Assembly (NCBI GenBank): GCA_032622095.1
Contig: CP136067.1
Span: 137,025,990 to 137,089,989, forward strand
Direction: 5' to 3'
Source: Siphonodentalium dalli
Lineage: Eukaryota; Mollusca; Scaphopoda; Gadilida; Siphonodentaliidae
DNA: 64,000 bases
This document shows, one piece after another, positions 1 to 12,504 of this stretch. Position 1 is the first letter of the stretch; each line of letters opens with the position of its first letter. The notes beneath the pieces are model-generated. The model searched no databases and was not told the origin of the DNA. It worked only from the letters and a program-made list of their open reading frames with translations. The position numbers and the translations under genes are program-made.

Positions 1-100
1 TCACGGCGTTCTTCAAATAACTTGCGATCGCTGTAGTTTATGATTGTTGTTTTCGATGAATATTTCGCGTTGCTTCGGGTTTATTTGATCATGTGATAAA

Positions 101-248
101 AGGTATCTCACACTCGTCCTATTTTATACGTAATTTATCAACCTCGTCCTCTAAATTCTATTTGAGCCTCGGTAAACCTCGGCTCAAATCGAATTTAGTG
201 AACTCGGTTGATAAATTCCGTATAAAATAGAAACTCATGTGAGATCCT
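101..248. repeat. Hairpin inverted-repeat element (MITE-like)
   Basis: Two arms of about 65 bp face each other around position 178. The left arm runs from the GGTATCTCAC region through a TATTTTATAC block, and the right arm carries the complementary block and ends in GTGAGATCC. There is no coding capacity. This is a fold-back miniature element; its family is unknown. Confidence 0.7.
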
Positions 249-262
249 CTATATATAAAATA

Positions 263-557
263 TATGCCATATTATATACCATTTGAAAGAGGAAGCTCCA
301 AAACATTGTATTATCAACTTATCCGGTGTAATAAACTGTGGACATGTTGTTTTTGTAGAGTTGCCAATGCGTTTTGTCATCAAGATTGAAGTAAAAATCA
401 GTATTATTTTCAATGCAGGGGGAATAACTCTATATATTAAAGATAGAGGTCTTCCTCTTTCATTTTAATCATATTTTATGGCATAGATTGTTATTAAAAC
501 CGTATATCAAGTGACTATACAAAAAAATAATCGGAGACTCGAAAATTAAGTGGGCCT
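263..557 (+). mobile_element. TTAA-type repeat, copy A (left end missing)
   Basis: This stretch is clearly homologous to 59917-60350, including the start after TATGCCATATTATA and the right terminus AAGTGGGCCT followed by TTAA. Copy A lacks about 150 bp that copy B has in its middle, and it lacks the left terminal inverted repeat because it abuts the hairpin element at 101-248. A 61-codon open frame inside it is not convincing as a gene. Confidence 0.65.
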
Positions 558-694
558 TTAAGCAAAGATTACGAAATGAACATGCACGTCTCTGAATTTA
601 TAGAACCAATTTTCGATGACAAGACTTAGGATTATAGTAACCATAATTTGTCCATTGAAAAGGGTGGAGAGTTTCAACCAAAGAAGTCACTTGA

Positions 695-769
695 AGATAA
701 ACAAAAAACCGTGTATTAAGACACTATACAAAAAATAATCTATGACTCGAAATTTATGTGGGCCTTTAA
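695..769 (+). repeat. Solo right end of the TTAA-type repeat
   Basis: About 70 bp repeat the terminus of the preceding element (ACTATACAAAAAATAATC, then a GACTCGAAA block, then GTGGGCCTTTAA) with several substitutions. It is a diverged partial copy lying about 200 bp downstream of the first end. Confidence 0.6.
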
Positions 770-861
770 TTTGATCCTCAAAAATGAAAAACCAGAGTCA
801 TGTTATAAAATATGCACCTTGATTGCGCGACATATTGACCGAAGATCGCAGTAGTAACTCA

Positions 862-1530
862 CAAAATTAATAGTGGCACATACTGTCAAATGTTTCTCCC
901 AGACCCCTATACCGATTTCAACCAAATTTGGTGTGGTGACTCGGGGTACCCTGGTGGAGGTTCTAACGGCGGTAGTTTTTCCAGATTTTGATTAAAAAAA
1001 AATTATTAAATAAATAACAAAAAAACAAACAAATACGCTCACTAAGGGCCTACTACAGCTCAAGATGTACGCTCTTTATAGATGTATTTTCACTGTGGTC
1101 CCCGCCATCCAACAGAATGACGGGTATAAGTCCACTGTGGGCTTATATCAGAACCAAATAAGTCCAATAAGAACCAATGTCAACATTTAGGTCCAATGTG
1201 AACCTATTTGCCCGAGGATATGTTGAAGTCGTCAGGCCCCTCTGACGATATATATACACGTCTGTTTGTCCGGATTTTTCTCCCAGACCGCAGGTCCGAT
1301 TTCAACCAAATTTGGTGGTGTGACTCGTGGTACACCGGCAGAGGTTATAACGGCGTTAGTTTTAAATTAATTTGATTTAAAAAAAATTAATTAAATAAAT
1401 ACAAAATGTATTTTTACAATAAGATCACTATGTGCCTATTTCAGAAAAAAATAAGTCGAATGTGAACCTATTTGCACGAGGATATGTTGCAGCGGATATG
1501 TACGCTCTTTATATGTGTTTTCACTGTGGC
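862..1530. repeat. Internally duplicated non-coding block
   Basis: The segment around 890-1010 (TTTCTCCCAGACC, then CGATTTCAACCAAATTTGGT, then a GTACCCTGG block and an A/T-rich tail) recurs at 1275-1395. The segment around 1063-1220 (GTACGCTCTTTATA, TTTTCACTGTGG, AATGTGAACCTATTTGC) recurs around 1410-1540. The two units are diverged. The phrase GATTTCAACCAAATTTGGT resembles the 5' regions of Helitron-like elements, but no terminus is visible. Confidence 0.55.
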
Positions 1531-2209
1531 CCGTTATGAACACTCATAACAACGGAGTTTAGTGTTGAAAAGACGCCGAGCTTATTGAAACTTGAAAGGG
1601 CATTCTTTTCTCACGTGATTTGTCTTAAATACATATTATGGACATGTTCGGGTGCGTAAAACTGATAAGATAGTATTCAGGCGCTATGCCAGCCTGGGGA
1701 ATGTAGCATTCTTCTAACATCGCCGAAAATTTCAAAGAAATCGACCATACCACTCCATAGAAAACATCGTCTAAACTACGCTCAATTCGGGACGCAACTG
1801 TTGGCGATAAATTAACACAAATGATTTCGCCATCGAGAGTCATTGCATTTAATTACTATCGAGTTTGCGATACCCGTCCGACGGGTACGGGTACCGGTAA
1901 ATCTGTGAAATTCGTCACGCTCACTTGCGTACTTTCAATGCAGCGCATACAGCGATAGGGATTTGGAACGGGTAGATGTATCCCATTGGCCGGTAATCTA
2001 TCACTAAAGGTTTCTCACTCAAAAGTACATTAATTCTATGAAATAGAAGTCAGCTATGCATTAATCTATTTATTGCAAGATTTCATGGGCAAATCTCATT
2101 GATAAATTTGTCATTTAAGCCAGTTTTTATGTTCAAAGTATCGAGGCGGCTTCTAGCACTTAGATAACTACGGAACGCCAATTAGTTCACTAACAACTGT
2201 CTCCAAAAA
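1531..2209. other. No recognisable feature
   Basis: No gene, RNA or clear repeat is visible, apart from a GC-rich short palindrome with CCCGTCCGACGGG at 1873-1885. That palindrome shares flanking words with 4697-4755 on the opposite strand. Confidence 0.5.
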
Positions 2210-2304
2210 TCGACATCTGATCACTCTGAGCTTTGATGTGTGGGTTCCTCGATTCGAATGAAATATTTTTTACCCCCAAAGCCAAGGAAATAGTAATTTG
2301 CGAG

Positions 2305-2636
2305 CGTGTGAGAACGTTTTGAAATCTGAATATGAAAATTGATAATCCTAGCATCTATAGACTGTCCCCAAGCTTTCCATTTGTTGGATATTTCAAACCT
2401 AAGGTTGGAAAATTTCCGATTTACTGTTGGCCATTACAGTCCGAATGTGTTCACCAAAAGTAGGAAAATATGCAAATGTTGGTCTAAAACAATAAAAATT
2501 CCTCACTAATAACTTTTTTGGAAAATCAAACTGCCAGAATAATCTCAACCTAGTTTGTATATGAATTTTCCAACTGTTGAACAATTTGACAAAAGTTGGG
2601 TTGAAACACCCCAACCCCCATCTCGTCACGTCTCTG
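2305..2636 (+). mobile_element. hAT-like non-autonomous element, left-truncated
   Basis: The sequence matches the elements at 53708-54468 and 25595-25964: AATCCTAGCATCTA, AAGCTTTCC, GGAAAATTTCC, an AAAATATGCAAAT block, and the right terminus CACGTCTCTG. The left end, expected to read CAGGGACGTGG, is missing. The element instead joins a fragment of another repeat (2213-2300) that also occurs at 12203-12290 and 20345-20435. Confidence 0.65.
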
Positions 2637-2644
2637 TATCGACC

Positions 2645-4696
2645 CTTTGTACACGAACATAATGGTGAATGTGTTACACCTTTGAATACAACCGTTTAGT
2701 TATGTTATCGTATGTGGGTGGTGACTGATTTCTCATTTTAATATAGATTAGATATTTACCATTTCAATGGTTATGGCGCATTTGAACCTCAAAACTGTTC
2801 TATGTTGTAGTGGTGGTAATATATAGGTAGACAATGACACGAAATAACGATATACATACCTTATACTCTGCACAATCTTACCATCGTCAGAGAGACTTTC
2901 AGTTGGTTTTGTTTTTGTTTCGCATAGAAGTGAAGCAAACGTTCTTTATTCAAACCATATAATGAATAGGCTATCATTAAACACCCTTTATCGTTAACAA
3001 GTTTAACTTTTCTACCTACCTCCGGGTTTAGACACAGACAAATATCCCAATTCTTGGGATAAATATTCCCGTGCCCCGACCCTTAATTCGATCCCAATTA
3101 ATATGACTAAATATTCCCCAACTAATATAAGGGGCAATATCGGTCTTATATCTGACTAAAAGTACATATAGGGCATTCTTGGACCCTGGGTTTAAAAACT
3201 ACACTTTATACTGAATATTGATTGGAAAATTTAATTAGCGTAATCGTATATTTGAGCTATCATAACAAATTTTCTCAGTCTGAAAATTCCATTTGTTTTA
3301 GTCAAAACTCGAACGGTCTATGAAATTATTTATGAAATCCAATTGTTGAAAATGTTACCAAAATGAGTCAAAGAAAGACGCCAACCGCTTCCCACTGTCG
3401 CCTCGTCCCTGGTGACTGCAAATCATTATCCAGAGGTGCATCACATAACCATAACGTCAAGTATAACGACACTAGCTACATATTCTATATCTATGGGTCC
3501 GGCGGAAAGGGTCATTACGACCTTAAATGACTAAAATATAAATATTAGTCGTACCGATTCTGATAGACGGGTAATATATGAATTCAAATCTGCAATATTC
3601 CCATCAATTTATCAAGTAGTTTGTGCCTTAGCTGACAGAACATACCATATACATCGCTAATATTGGATTATATGGGTCCGGCGGAAAGGATCAATACAGC
3701 GAATGCGAATAACAATTTCTCTACAGTATATCATAGAATTTATCATATATAGCCCGGTGGCTTAGGGTCAAAATTTAGCAAAATCGTGACAGACCGGATT
3801 AAAGCATGAAACTTTGCCGATATGTAAAATGGAATATGGGAAAAATAATTGGAGGGGGTGCCCGGGCTGCGGGTCATGGTTCATGAGAATTTCTTGTTTC
3901 CATGGCAACGTCATAACATATATGGGGAAAAGTGAAAAAATGCCCCTGTATGGAAACAGTTGGACTTGTGTTTGAATAATTGATGTGAACTCATAGTGCA
4001 ATCAATGGTCCATCCACTGAACTGGGCCACTAGGACTTGTAGGGTCAAGGTCAACCACTAAGGTCAAGGTCATTGGAAAATATATCATTTTTCTGTCTAT
4101 TTTTTATTGATGGTCTCATATGCAGCCAACCCTAATGCTTTAGTCATAAAGGCATTCCCTTTCATAAATGCAAAAAAAATAGGGCATCACCACCATGTTC
4201 AATTTGGTATATGATATACTTTATTTCATATGGTCGTTGTTTACTTTTGATAACCTTAAGTTTAGATCATCACATTTTTTAGAACCACTTTTTATGGTAT
4301 TTGTGCAATTACGGCCTGGACTATGCTAAAGATAAATCAAGTAAATTTTAATTTTACCCTCACAAATAAATATTAAATATAGTCATACGACGTAAATATA
4401 GAGCGATTGTGTTGGGTTAATATTAGTATTAGAGTTTTTGAGTTGAGTTGGTAATTTTAATACATAACATATATCTTGTTGCCATGGCAACTGCTAGCGA
4501 AAATATCGTAAAATTACCATTTTCGAATGAAAATGATAAGGCTTTGCGAATAATTTCTCAGAATTTATTCCACCGACATGTCCTATATCAGAAATTCATT
4601 CACTTCGGAGGTGAATATCAATTTTGTTGCAGTTGGCTCACCATACATTACCAGTCGATGTGCTTAATTCTACCCGTAAAACAGTTTGCGATTACA
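2645..4696. other. Unassigned AT-rich DNA with minor repeats
   Basis: No gene is recognised. Two direct copies of GGGTCCGGCGGAAAGG lie at 3494 and 3673, 179 bp apart. At 4048-4078 there are two blocks containing GGTCAAGGTCA. The short open frames here lack any recognisable domain. Confidence 0.45.
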
Positions 4697-4697
4697 A

Positions 4698-4735
4698 AAC
4701 GTGTACCGGTACGGGTAGCTATCAGTACCCGTACC
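4698..4735. repeat. GC-rich palindrome with ACCGGTACGGGTA arms
   Basis: TACCGGTACGGGTA and its reverse complement face each other across a short loop. The same words occur at 1873-1900 next to GAGTTTGCGAT, which is also present here in inverted form (ATCGCAAACTC at 4744-4754). It could be the paired end of an old 2.9-kb inverted-repeat element. Confidence 0.5.
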
Positions 4736-5108
4736 GGTTTGAAATCGCAAACTCGCTGCTACTAGCAGGGTTACCCGGCGTTGCTCAGATTAAATTGAGG
4801 TGATACCAACTGCTGCGGAGTGTGGACATGCATGTGGTGGGAATAGAGAATAGTCTTGATCAATATGTTTTAAAGAAATGCCCTGTTGCTCATCTGTCCA
4901 TGGTGTTGTAGTGGCCGATTATTCTCAGTTTAGAATAAAAGTTGCTATATATATCTCAGCTACATGTAACCGACATAGTGAGGTTTTAAGTTGTTTAATG
5001 TTAGGCTATGAGTCTGTTCTAAAACTGAAGGAAATTACCTGTATCGGGTGATATACCCTTGTCAGCTTCCAGTATTGGAGGATCCTGAAAAGTCATGTGC
5101 TACTGATA

Positions 5109-7173
5109 GTGTGGTCGTTTGAGCAGAATTTGGGGATAAAATTGGATACAAGCTGATTTTTGTGTCATTCAACGCGGAAAAGCCTCAGGAACAACATATC
5201 CAAAATCCGCAAAAATCCGCTGTGGGGAAACTTTGTTATCCAAGATGGCGTCCAACATGGTTGTCTATACTACATCAGTTCTCGAAACAAGTCATTATAC
5301 GATATATTGTGGCATCGGAATTACGCCGTTATACCAGTTTGTGTTAAATTATAGCACGGGAGCGAATAGAGTGACACGCACATAAAATAATACAATCGTG
5401 GCCATGAAATGGCTGTCAAAATGGACACAACTGCAAGCAATACAACAAAGAAAGCAACATATTGGATAACCATATATGAGTGAAAATATGTATTGATAAT
5501 ACACAAGTCGGTTGTTGAATATCTTTAAAGGTACACACATCATTAAACAGATCCATCTGAAGGATTTATTGGCCACTGTACCGCAAGTCAAACCCCAATG
5601 ATTTGCGTCTTTAAAGTTTGGGTGTTCTGATTATCCAACATCCAATTGTCGGGCCAAAAATAATAATATCTGACATGCAACACACGAACTAATGTTTCGC
5701 CTCACAGTTCATAGTAGTTTCATTCGGCATGATGATTAATTTTTGAATGTAACGCCGAAATTTAAGTGCACACTCTAGCGGTCTAAATGTTAGTTATATT
5801 TCGGAATTGTCAACACTCCCGGTGATATTAAACAATACATATTTGTAGCAATGCTTATTAAGAAACACTCATATCTTCAATAGATTAGCACCGCGTCTCA
5901 CCAGATCAAAGAGACGGTACAACACACATTGTATGTAAGACTAATTTTCATGCTGCTAACAAACCGTGTTCTTAGTAGACAATTTTGTTAAAATTACTTC
6001 AATCACAACTTTACAACTGGAATATGCAGCTACGCAATGCACACTATTAGTTTTCAGTATATTTTTGTTTGAAAATATATTACCATTACCACCCACATAA
6101 GCATGCTAAATATCGAGTGATCACCGTTTAAGATGTTATTTCAACGTTAAACATTCACGCAATAGTATTAATTGTGGTTCTGTGTGCAGCAGCTATGTGT
6201 AACATTAGGGAGAAGGAGTAAACGTGGTGATGCGGTTGAAGAAAACGTATTAAGTTTCGCGTAGATGTGGCCTTGGTGAATTCAACCAAATATAATTTCC
6301 AGGTATAAACACAGTCTTTGTCACAGAGTGTGTAGGCAATTTTGGTCAAGTTTATAATTTATTGACGATAGTCTATGGTACTCATTCGTGTTTTAATAAA
6401 TTTAGTTCATGGTATACCACCATGCATTCTTGTGATAAAAGCGAAATATTCGTGTTTTATCACTTGATCTGAGGCAACTATGACCACAATTTTTAGATAC
6501 GGACAATAGAATATACGCATTTTACCCAGTACTATATGAATATCTTTCATACCGTTTTATATCAGTTAATTTTTAAAGGTTTCATGCTGTAGATATCAAA
6601 ATAAATGATGATCGGTCACATTCGTGAGACTGCTCGGAGTACACATTTTTCTGCTTCTAGAAAAAGGTCTCATAGTCAATACATCTCTACTAAATCCCAT
6701 TTAGCTGTTTAATTACATATATATCACACGATTCAAGATAAGCAGTACAGAAAAAACTGCGTTATGTTTCCGTTTCGATCTGGGCGTACAAAAGTCAAGA
6801 TTCAACCGTTTCATAAGACCCTGGTTTCGCTTGCTCTCTCGTGAGATACATAAGAGATATTTCGTACATCTCTAATCAAAAGTTTCTCTTATACTCTGCA
6901 ATCATTCTTCCTCGCATAATTTGAGAGTTTGTTCACTCGTATAGGACTAGCTCTTCAATTTTGCACAACATGTAAATTTCATTCGATTTTGTCCATTTTG
7001 GCGGCCATTTTGGGAAATATATTCTACAGATATGGTTTACGACAAAGCATTGTTTGTATATATTTCGATTTATTACGAATTTGGCATTAATTGGAGCACC
7101 TACCGCAGAAATTCAGTATTTTGCGATAACAACAGACATTATGGACGCCATTTTGGATCCTGAATTTTCCCAC
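5109..7173. mobile_element. TA-flanked DNA element inside the Helitron
   Basis: The left end reads GTGTGGTCGT after TA, the same terminus as the element at 45593-46977. Inside it are the same CATATCCAAAATCCGC and CCAAGATGGCGTCCAAC words. The right side (GATCCTGAATTTTCCCAC before TA) keeps the inner part of the inverted repeat but has lost the outer part. The paralogous Helitron at 44375-44400 lacks the insertion and reads straight through, which gives an approximate empty site. No transposase frame is visible. Confidence 0.6.
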
Positions 7174-7659
7174 TATGACTGTTTTCTGTTATCTCAGAAG
7201 AAACTATATTTGACTGCACACTGTTACCACCTTTGCGAATGGGTCTTCAACGGATTTCCATCTCTCTTGACAAATTGTATCAATCTTGCGGAAAATATCT
7301 TGAATGTGACAGACTCAATTGTGTTATAATACATTACCCAGTCTAACATGCCACACTCTAACGATTCAAGGTCCCTCATTTTGCCAAAATATATGCATCT
7401 CTTAAATATCATGATAGGTATACTTATAATGTTTTCTTCCGTGTATCTGTTTTGCGAACTCACTGTATGAATGTCCTGATTCCCGTTCCCATGCAAATGA
7501 CAGTTGGGAAGATGTAATTGTTCAAATGACTTAATTAGGTCACCACATGTCGAGGCTGTGAACTGTGAACGCCAAAAACTACTTATCGAACGAATTATAT
7601 GGAGATGACTTTATACAACTTTTGTTGATATTGGCGACTAAAACATTCTCATCAATGTT

Positions 7660-9400
7660 ACATGTATAGCGTCCCTTCTTGGTGGAAATTAGTGCCAATC
7701 ATATTTGTATCAGCTTTGGTGCTCATTCCTTCCACATTAATGACTCGAACGGTGCCCCTTTTCTCATATCTAAACCACATCCATTATATTCCTGATATCA
7801 CGAATATGATTACGTATATGTGTGGTGGTAATCGGCAACTAAACAAATTCTTATCAAATTTAGTGCCTCCCCCATCTCTAGATCACCCCCATTTAAATCA
7901 CACGATTAAATTCCGCATATCATGGGGAAGAATATGTATCAATTTGGAGGAAATAGGCGTTCAAATATATGTTGGTGCCCTCTGTGCACCCCTGTCCAGA
8001 ACAACACCATATCATGGAGATTATATTGTATCAGTTTGGGGAAATCCCCCTTTTTGTTTATACAAACAGCTTCTTTTTAGAAACATTTAACCCAAACCAT
8101 TACCTTGTTCGTAATAAGTTACACGTGTTAGTCCCTCTGGTGCCATATAGCTGGTCCACATGAAGGCATATATGTGACACAGACAGACCCGACATTCGCA
8201 AATGTTGGCACCAACCTTGGCGTCTTGAACGGGTCCACACAATTTGATTCATCGTATCATTGGAGAATAACGTGTATGAATTTGGTGGAAATTTGCGCTA
8301 AACACATTTCTGTAGATGTTGTCCCTCCCCGCCCTATCCTTGACTCAAGTGGCGCCACTATGACATCTCTACTCATTATGGAGATGGATATATATATAAA
8401 TTGGTGGAAATCGGCGACAAACAAATTCATATCAAATATTGTGCCCCCATCTCTTAAACAAACGTCGCCAATTTGGCATATTTTAACGACACGATTAGAC
8501 TCCTGATATCATGGAGATGATTATGTATCCATCTGGTGGAAATCGGCGATGAAAACAGTTATACATTTTTGGCGTCCCTCTCCCCTTCATTGCACCCCTG
8601 ACTCAAATGGCACTTTTGCCATCTTTAAATCACACTTTAAATGGCACTTTTGACATATTTAAATCACACGGGACTTATGACATATTTAAGACACATGCAC
8701 CGGCCGTTACGCTCCTGATTCGTGAAGATGATAATGTACAAGTTTGGTGATAATCGGCGACCTAATAAAATCTTATCAAATTAAGTCTCCTCTCCATCTT
8801 TCATCCAAACGGCACCAACTTGGCGTCTTCACATCACACAATTATATTTCTCATGGAGAAGAATGTGTATCAATTTGGTGGAATTCGGCGCTAAAAAGTT
8901 TGATAAATGTTGTGCTCCTCTCCCCTTCCGTGCACCCTGACTCAAAGGCGCCACTTTTCCATCTTTACATCACACGATTAGATTTCTCGAATCATGGAGA
9001 AGAATGTGTATCAATTTGGTGGAAATCGGCATTAAAAAGTGTTATCAATTTTGTTGCCCCTCTCCCCTTCCGTGCACCCTGACTCAAATGGCGCCACTTT
9101 TGCCATCTTGAAATTACACGATTAGATTCCTCGTTTCATGGAGAAGAATATGTATCAATTTTGTGGAAATCGGCGCTAAACAGGTTGATCAATTCTTGTG
9201 CCCCTCTCCCCTTCCGTGCACCCCTGACTCAAATGGCGCCACTTTTGACATTTAAAAATCACACCATTAGATTCCTCATATCATGGAGATGATAAATTGG
9301 TGGAAATCGGCGACAATTTATTTTTTGCCCCTTCCCCTTTTGTGCCCCTGACAACAACAGCGTCACTTTAGAAAATTCTAACCCGCACCATTATCTTTCT
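7660..9400 (-). repeat. Degenerate tandem array, about 143-bp unit
   Basis: Words such as ATCATGGAGA, TATCAATTTGGTGGAAATCG, GCGCTAAA, CCCCTCTCCCCTTCCGTGCA and GGCGCCACTTTTG return in the same order roughly every 140-150 bp (for example near 8858, 9000 and 9146). The array lies inside the Helitron and has a counterpart at 44700-48200. Open frames here, such as 7662-8090, are read-through of repeats. Confidence 0.75.
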
Positions 9401-9511
9401 CGTAAAAAGTAACCCAAATAGACTCCTCTGTTGTTATTTAGATGGTCCACTGTGAATTTCTATAGAACACAGACAGACAGACATCCATTCGCAAATATAT
9501 AGATATACGAA

Positions 9512-11399
9512 TGAAGATGTATGATGTCGACTTGGATTAATGTTCGTAAAAAATAACTACTTTTAATGAGATTATTCTCCATTTCAATTTGATCACTCTA
9601 CCGGAGTGTTTCACATCACTTTAAATATTTTAATTTTGTTTATTCTTTGTATAAACTTTTAAAGTTTATTTTCAATTCATTTGATATAATTTGGATGAAG
9701 TTTGTTGAGATTAGTTCAGACGTTCAATTTCACAAACTAATTCCGAAAATTCTCTGTTTTGATTGAATTTCCAACCATGGGGGTTGGGTTAGGAATTTCC
9801 TAAAAAGCTTTCCAGGAGCGATTTATTCAGTTTCGTGTAAGTTATCTCGCGACTACCCAGGCTCAGCTGATTTTTTGTGTCGGAAAGGATCGATTAACAT
9901 CGAATACCGCGCTCAATGAACGTACGATGATCATGCAGGTGGTCTCCGATTTCTGACTCTGACTACGATGATCTATGCATTCGAGTCGGCACGACGACAT
10001 ACGCACACGGAAAAGATCTCTATCCTGGTGTTCAATTAGGAGTAAGTAACGTGATCGATGACGAACAACGAGACTTGACAGAAACCTAAACCAGTCTTGT
10101 ATCTTTGAGGTTCATAAATCACCAGGACAATCTGTTTTTGGTCAGAAATGTATAAAGATGTTCTATATCCTCTTCTGTAAACACTTCCAACAACAACATT
10201 TCAACATAATCAACAACAACAACAACAACAGCAACAGCATTATAGCGCACTGCCCACCACTTGCAACCATTCTCGTTCCGGCCCCAGATATTTTGAGCCC
10301 TATGCCTATAGTTGTCGGATTTGTTTAATCCATGCATTCGAAGCGGGATTGATAATACCACAATTAGATCTCGACCAATGTAAGTTATCCAATGAGGTCA
10401 GATTGCCGACTTTTATCTACAGTAAATATCTTTTAGTTGTTGCCTGCGCTGTACGTATGTCGTGGATTACATTTGTGTACATACTGTTGGTGTCTGGTGG
10501 CTACCAAATGTGCCACTGTATAGGAAAATAGCTTCATTATTTTGCCGAAACAGCAAATGTTCATGAAACTCGTCCAAATATACCGCCAACCACCCTCCGC
10601 CGATGAGACGTTCTAGTATGTTGAGGTCGGCATTACAAACTATTGTTGTATTATTACCGTTTTAATCTTTAACATGATGAGTCGCACCATGCCTTCCATA
10701 TATATCTACTTCCCTGTATGTGCTTGTTTATTGAGATTTAGGACAAGGCCAGGGAGGATTTGAAAGGGGCGGCACCCCTTCCCTACAACCCACTTGAAGA
10801 TGATTTTGGGAGTTATGAAGATAGAATACATAACAATGAGATGAAAACTTATCTAGATTTTTTTTTTTACTTCTTTGCATTTTACTTTGTTCTTGCTTGT
10901 ACATGTATATCTTGTATTTGCTTGTTGTAAGAACACGTGGTTAATACAGGCCACATGAGTAATGCATGCTCGTGCACATCGGCTGATCAATAATTGGTTT
11001 GAACGATCGGGTGTGCAAAATTTGTCAATCAAGGCGTTCGCTGCGAATACCATGCATGCATATATAGGTCTATTGTCATCACGGCAGACCGTTTTACATA
11101 CCAGCCATTGGTCAAGGGTTGATTGGCGTGTTACAAATAATTGAAGAACCATTTTCACACATGGGTGTCGATTTTAGCTATGGCGTTATGGTATACGTGT
11201 ACCTCCCCATGCGCATATTATCCCTCTCCAGACAGAAGGGAAGCCATATATATGGCGAACGTTACAACGCCGATTGTTGTCTAAACGGGGTTAGACAATC
11301 AGCCAGAAGTAGGAACAAGATAATATGCCCAATCTGAACCTCTAACAGCGATCATGCTAATATAATGCGCGCATTGCTAACAGAACGAAAGTGTCGCGA
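9512..11399. other. Unassigned region with a CAA microsatellite
   Basis: A short (CAA)n tract lies at 10208-10230. No gene could be supported. The small overlapping frames on both strands show no motifs. A poly-T run sits at 10858-10868. Confidence 0.4.
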
Positions 11400-11407
11400 T
11401 CACTAAG

Positions 11408-11760
11408 GATATTTAGAGCACAATCCCGTTGTTGCAAGCGTTCCCTGATTTTTGGTAAACCACATCAATTCCCAAGGCTGGCGAAGGAATGGTTCAGTGA
11501 TTATCCCTTTGTTAGGCACACGCAACTCATAACAGACAAATCGCACGGGTGTTTTAAAGTGGGACCAGTCCGTGTTGTTTCGGACATATCTATTCACATT
11601 CAACGGCGATCAATTATGTTAATCACGTTGTTGTGCGTGACTAACCGGCTATTGTGTCCAATCGCGGCCAGTGCACGGATTGTGCGTCGTGGTCAAAACA
11701 CGTTCAATGGCACATTTTCATTTGATTGCATAATGTTGGATCAATTGTGCTCTAAGTCAG
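11408..11760. repeat. Possible inverted-repeat element
   Basis: The word TTAGAGCACAAT at 11412-11423 faces its reverse complement ATTGTGCTCTAA at 11744-11755. The 128-codon frame that spans this interval begins with GTG and shows no domain, so I treat it as chance read-through of a repeat. Confidence 0.4.
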
Positions 11761-11771
11761 TCAGAGCACGG

Positions 11772-11835
11772 GAATAGTTCTTTACCAGAATAAATCTCGT
11801 CTTCGACACGATTTATTCTGGTAAAGAACTATTCT
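11772..11835. repeat. Perfect-arm hairpin
   Basis: AATAGTTCTTTACCAG and the bases after it are followed, after a short loop, by the exact complement. The arms are about 24 bp with a loop of about 13 bp. No U tract or coding neighbour suggests a bacterial-type terminator. It is most likely a small fold-back element. Confidence 0.7.
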
Positions 11836-11999
11836 TGCGCCTTAACCATTACATCGTTCATGGACGGATAAAGATCCAGATCTGAGTCACACAATCAGTA
11901 AAGAGTCGAACGGAATTTGGAGATTTAGTTTTGAAGAACATATAACCATATCGTTGAGAAATAAACCGAAATAGATTCGGTTTTTTTGTTGTAATAAAC

Positions 12000-12290
12000 A
12001 CAGTGCAAAGTTTCAATGGTAAATCACATACATGTGTATCAATATTTTGTTCAACGAAATTTTGCCGGTTTGTCAAATATCTGACACCCAAAAGCCACTT
12101 GATTTTAGAGTTGTCCATCTTCATCCGCAATTTGGTCCGAGACCGTCTTCTTGTCGACTTTTTACTGGGCCACAGAAAAAGTATCGGCGGTGAAAAAATC
12201 GATATCTGATCACTCTGAGCTTTGATGGGTGGGTTCCTCGACTCGAATCAAATATTGTTTACCCCCGAACCCAAGGAAATAGTAATTTGT
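12000..12290 (+). repeat. Fragment of the AAAGGTACTC inverted-repeat family
   Basis: The segment shares CCACTTG.TTTTAGAGTT, TCGACTCGAATCAAATATT and AAATAGTAAT with the complete element at 20022-20507. One end is not delimited. The same terminal portion recurs at 2213-2300 and, partially, at 18270-18345. Confidence 0.5.
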
Positions 12291-12504
12291 TTTATGGTGC
12301 CCACATTCATAGTGAGCAATGGGGGATGCCGCAGTGTCCTGGGCCCACAAAAAAGGTACCCTGCCTTGCTCACCGGAAGCTGTATCATGCTAATGATGAA
12401 CAGATAGTCTGCCGTAGGAGCAGTTTTAGTCAGTCAAAAGTAAAAAGGCAGAAGTAAAAGATAAAATAATAGAGCACCCTGGAAGTCAGTCAAATATCTT
12501 TTAA

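Larger units (their letters stand above)
4762..9503 (-). mobile_element. Non-autonomous Helitron-type element, about 4.7 kb
   Basis: Read on the minus strand, the element starts TCTATATATTTGCG (9503 downward), passes a CTGTCTGTCTG tract and ends with an imperfect GC hairpin, AACGCCGGGTAACCCTG and CTAG at 4762. It is flanked by A and T, as expected for Helitron insertion between A and T. It is homologous along much of its length to 43708-48332. No Rep/helicase coding sequence is seen, so it is non-autonomous. A TA-flanked element is inserted at 5109-7173. What is known of the superfamily: TC at the 5' end, and CTRR at the 3' end preceded by a hairpin. The assignment is an inference from these termini. 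Confidence 0.7.

Noticed and set aside
7662-8090. 142-codon open frame
   Set aside because: It lies in the degenerate ~143-bp repeat array of the Helitron. Neighbouring units are not open, and no domain is visible.
11391-11777. 128-codon frame as a small gene
   Set aside because: It has a GTG start, no motif, and is bounded by an inverted repeat at almost the same coordinates.
11772-11835. Hairpin as a transcription terminator
   Set aside because: There is no upstream gene or T tract, and Rho-independent terminators are not expected in this genome.
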